This document shows positions 33,016 through 33,860 of a stretch of 33,860 bases of DNA, piece by piece; position 1 is the stretch's first letter; every line of letters starts with the position of its first letter. Source of the DNA: Monoraphidium neglectum (taxonomy: Eukaryota > Chlorophyta > Chlorophyceae > Sphaeropleales > Selenastraceae); contig NW_014013386.1 of the NCBI RefSeq assembly GCF_000611645.1, forward strand, positions 1-33,860. Direction: 5' to 3'. The notes under the pieces are model-generated. The model searched no databases. It saw nothing but the letters and a program-made list of their open reading frames with translations, and was not told the DNA's origin. The translations under genes were made by a program, and so were the position numbers.

Positions 33016-33557
33016 TCTCAACAGTCATGAAGCTACCTGGGCTGGGGTGATGGACGTCCAGTTGATCGAGAGTCGTCAAGCTTTGGTTAGGGATTAAACA
33101 ATGACGAGCTGGCGGGACGCCTGTTGGGTTGACCGTTAAGCGGGGTGGTTTGACCGTTGACCCACCCCGTGTGAGATTGTGGTTGTGGCGATGGGAGATT
33201 GCTGAGTTGGTCTTGGTTTTGTGTCTGTGCTGCACCAAACATTGGCATGCATCAGTCTGTAGTTATAACCCTTTCTTGTTTAGGCAACCAACTTGCAGCT
33301 CTTACTTGTACTACAGACTGAGCAGGCGCGTGTGGCAGCGCCCAACAATGTGCTGTGGGAATGAGGTGCTCAGCTGTGCAGATCGAGTGTAGCGCACCCT
33401 CAATGGAAGCGGCATTGCAGCCGAGACAATGAAAAGTATTCAGTGGTCCCTCCAAGCATCAATTGTTGGGGGTTTCAGCATGCAGTGATTCACGGCCCCA
33501 GCCACACCAGCAGCTCCCAGGCTAAGAGCCGTGACCTGACGTTGGGGATTGGACAGA
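33016..33557. other. Convergent intergenic region
   Basis: 3' flank of the intact Q-rich gene and of the minus-strand coiled-coil gene. I see no gene. TGTAA is not present on the plus strand here. Confidence 0.45.
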
Positions 33558-33699
33558 TCACCCCCCCTCGTCGCCGCCGCCGCCGCCCGCCCCTCCGCGC
33601 CGCGCGTCTTCGAGCTGCGAGACCAGCTGCTCTAGCTGCGCCCTGAACAGCTCCTTCACGTCCGCCAGGTCAGCGCGCGCCTCGTCCAGCTGCTCGTCG
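33558..33699 (-). CDS. Last exon of a coiled-coil protein, partial
   Basis: On the minus strand an exon starts at 33699 (acceptor ACCGCAG) and ends at a TGA at 33560-33558. It encodes DEQLDEARADLADVKELFRA, QLEQLVSQLEDARR and a Gly-rich tail ending DEGG: a heptad-patterned, charged coiled coil. The previous exon ends at the window edge (CAG before a GTGGGTG donor at about 33857). The rest of the gene is off the right edge, so the family cannot be named. Confidence 0.65.
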
Positions 33700-33860
33700 C
33701 TGCGGTGTCAGAGCGCAGGGGTGGGGGTGGAGTGGGTTGGGTTGGGGTGAGTGTTTGTGTGTGCGAGTGTGTGTGTGTGTGCTCGCACGCAAGAACGACA
33801 TGCGCCGGTGGGTCAACCAACCCTGAGCCGCAGCGCCCTGCCCTGCCGCACACCCACCTG

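Noticed and set aside
1..33860. tRNA, rRNA or viral/retroelement genes
   Set aside because: No tRNA T-loop/cloverleaf pattern, rRNA stretch, reverse transcriptase, integrase or capsid motif was seen by eye; a covariance-model scan was not possible.

Overview
This window is nuclear DNA from a green alga, most likely a GC-rich flagellate or flagellate-derived chlorophyte (Chlorophyceae is my best guess). The evidence is GC-rich coding sequence, many short spliceosomal introns, long CA/TG and CTG/CAG microsatellites, and TGTAA polyadenylation signals after several genes. The genes are those of a photosynthetic eukaryote: a plant-type HISN3 histidine enzyme, a mitochondrial-type ALDH, and a ciliary MKS1. 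Nothing indicates bacterial, viral or organellar DNA. One assembly gap of Ns (14983-15447) falls inside an intron.

Layout, left to right. 133-724 (+): last two coding exons of a UTP7/WDR46 (BING4) nucleolar protein. 1372-4487 (-): broken copy of an unrecognised, Q- and P-rich gene with a signal-peptide-like N terminus. 5472-11863 (+): an aldehyde dehydrogenase in about 19 exons. 13067-16598 (+): a plant-type phosphoglycerate-mutase-like protein in nine exons. 17316-17951 (-): an intronless BTB/POZ protein. 19877-20758 (+): a small single-pass membrane protein in three exons. 21072-26555 (-): the transition-zone protein MKS1 in twelve exons, carrying an added Ig-like domain and a long Q-rich tail. 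27015-28990 (+): HISN3, the HisA-type isomerase of histidine synthesis. 29875-33015 (+): intact copy of the unknown gene seen at 1372-4487. 33558-33699 (-): last exon of a coiled-coil protein that continues off the right edge.

The genes do not form an operon or one pathway; this is an ordinary nuclear gene neighbourhood with alternating convergent and divergent pairs. The main points of interest are: (1) an inverted pair of gene copies about 25 kb apart, one intact and one frameshifted, with the duplication reaching into the promoter; (2) an MKS1 with an Ig-like domain and Q-rich tail after the B9 domain, an architecture I do not know from animal MKS1; (3) several GC-AG introns, two of them required by conserved protein sequence and with nearly the same donor; (4) a 146-bp hairpin element (MITE-like) inside an ALDH intron; (5) a palindromic double TGTAA signal between two convergent genes.

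All exon models were made by eye from splice motifs, reading phase and remembered family sequences. No alignment or database search was run.
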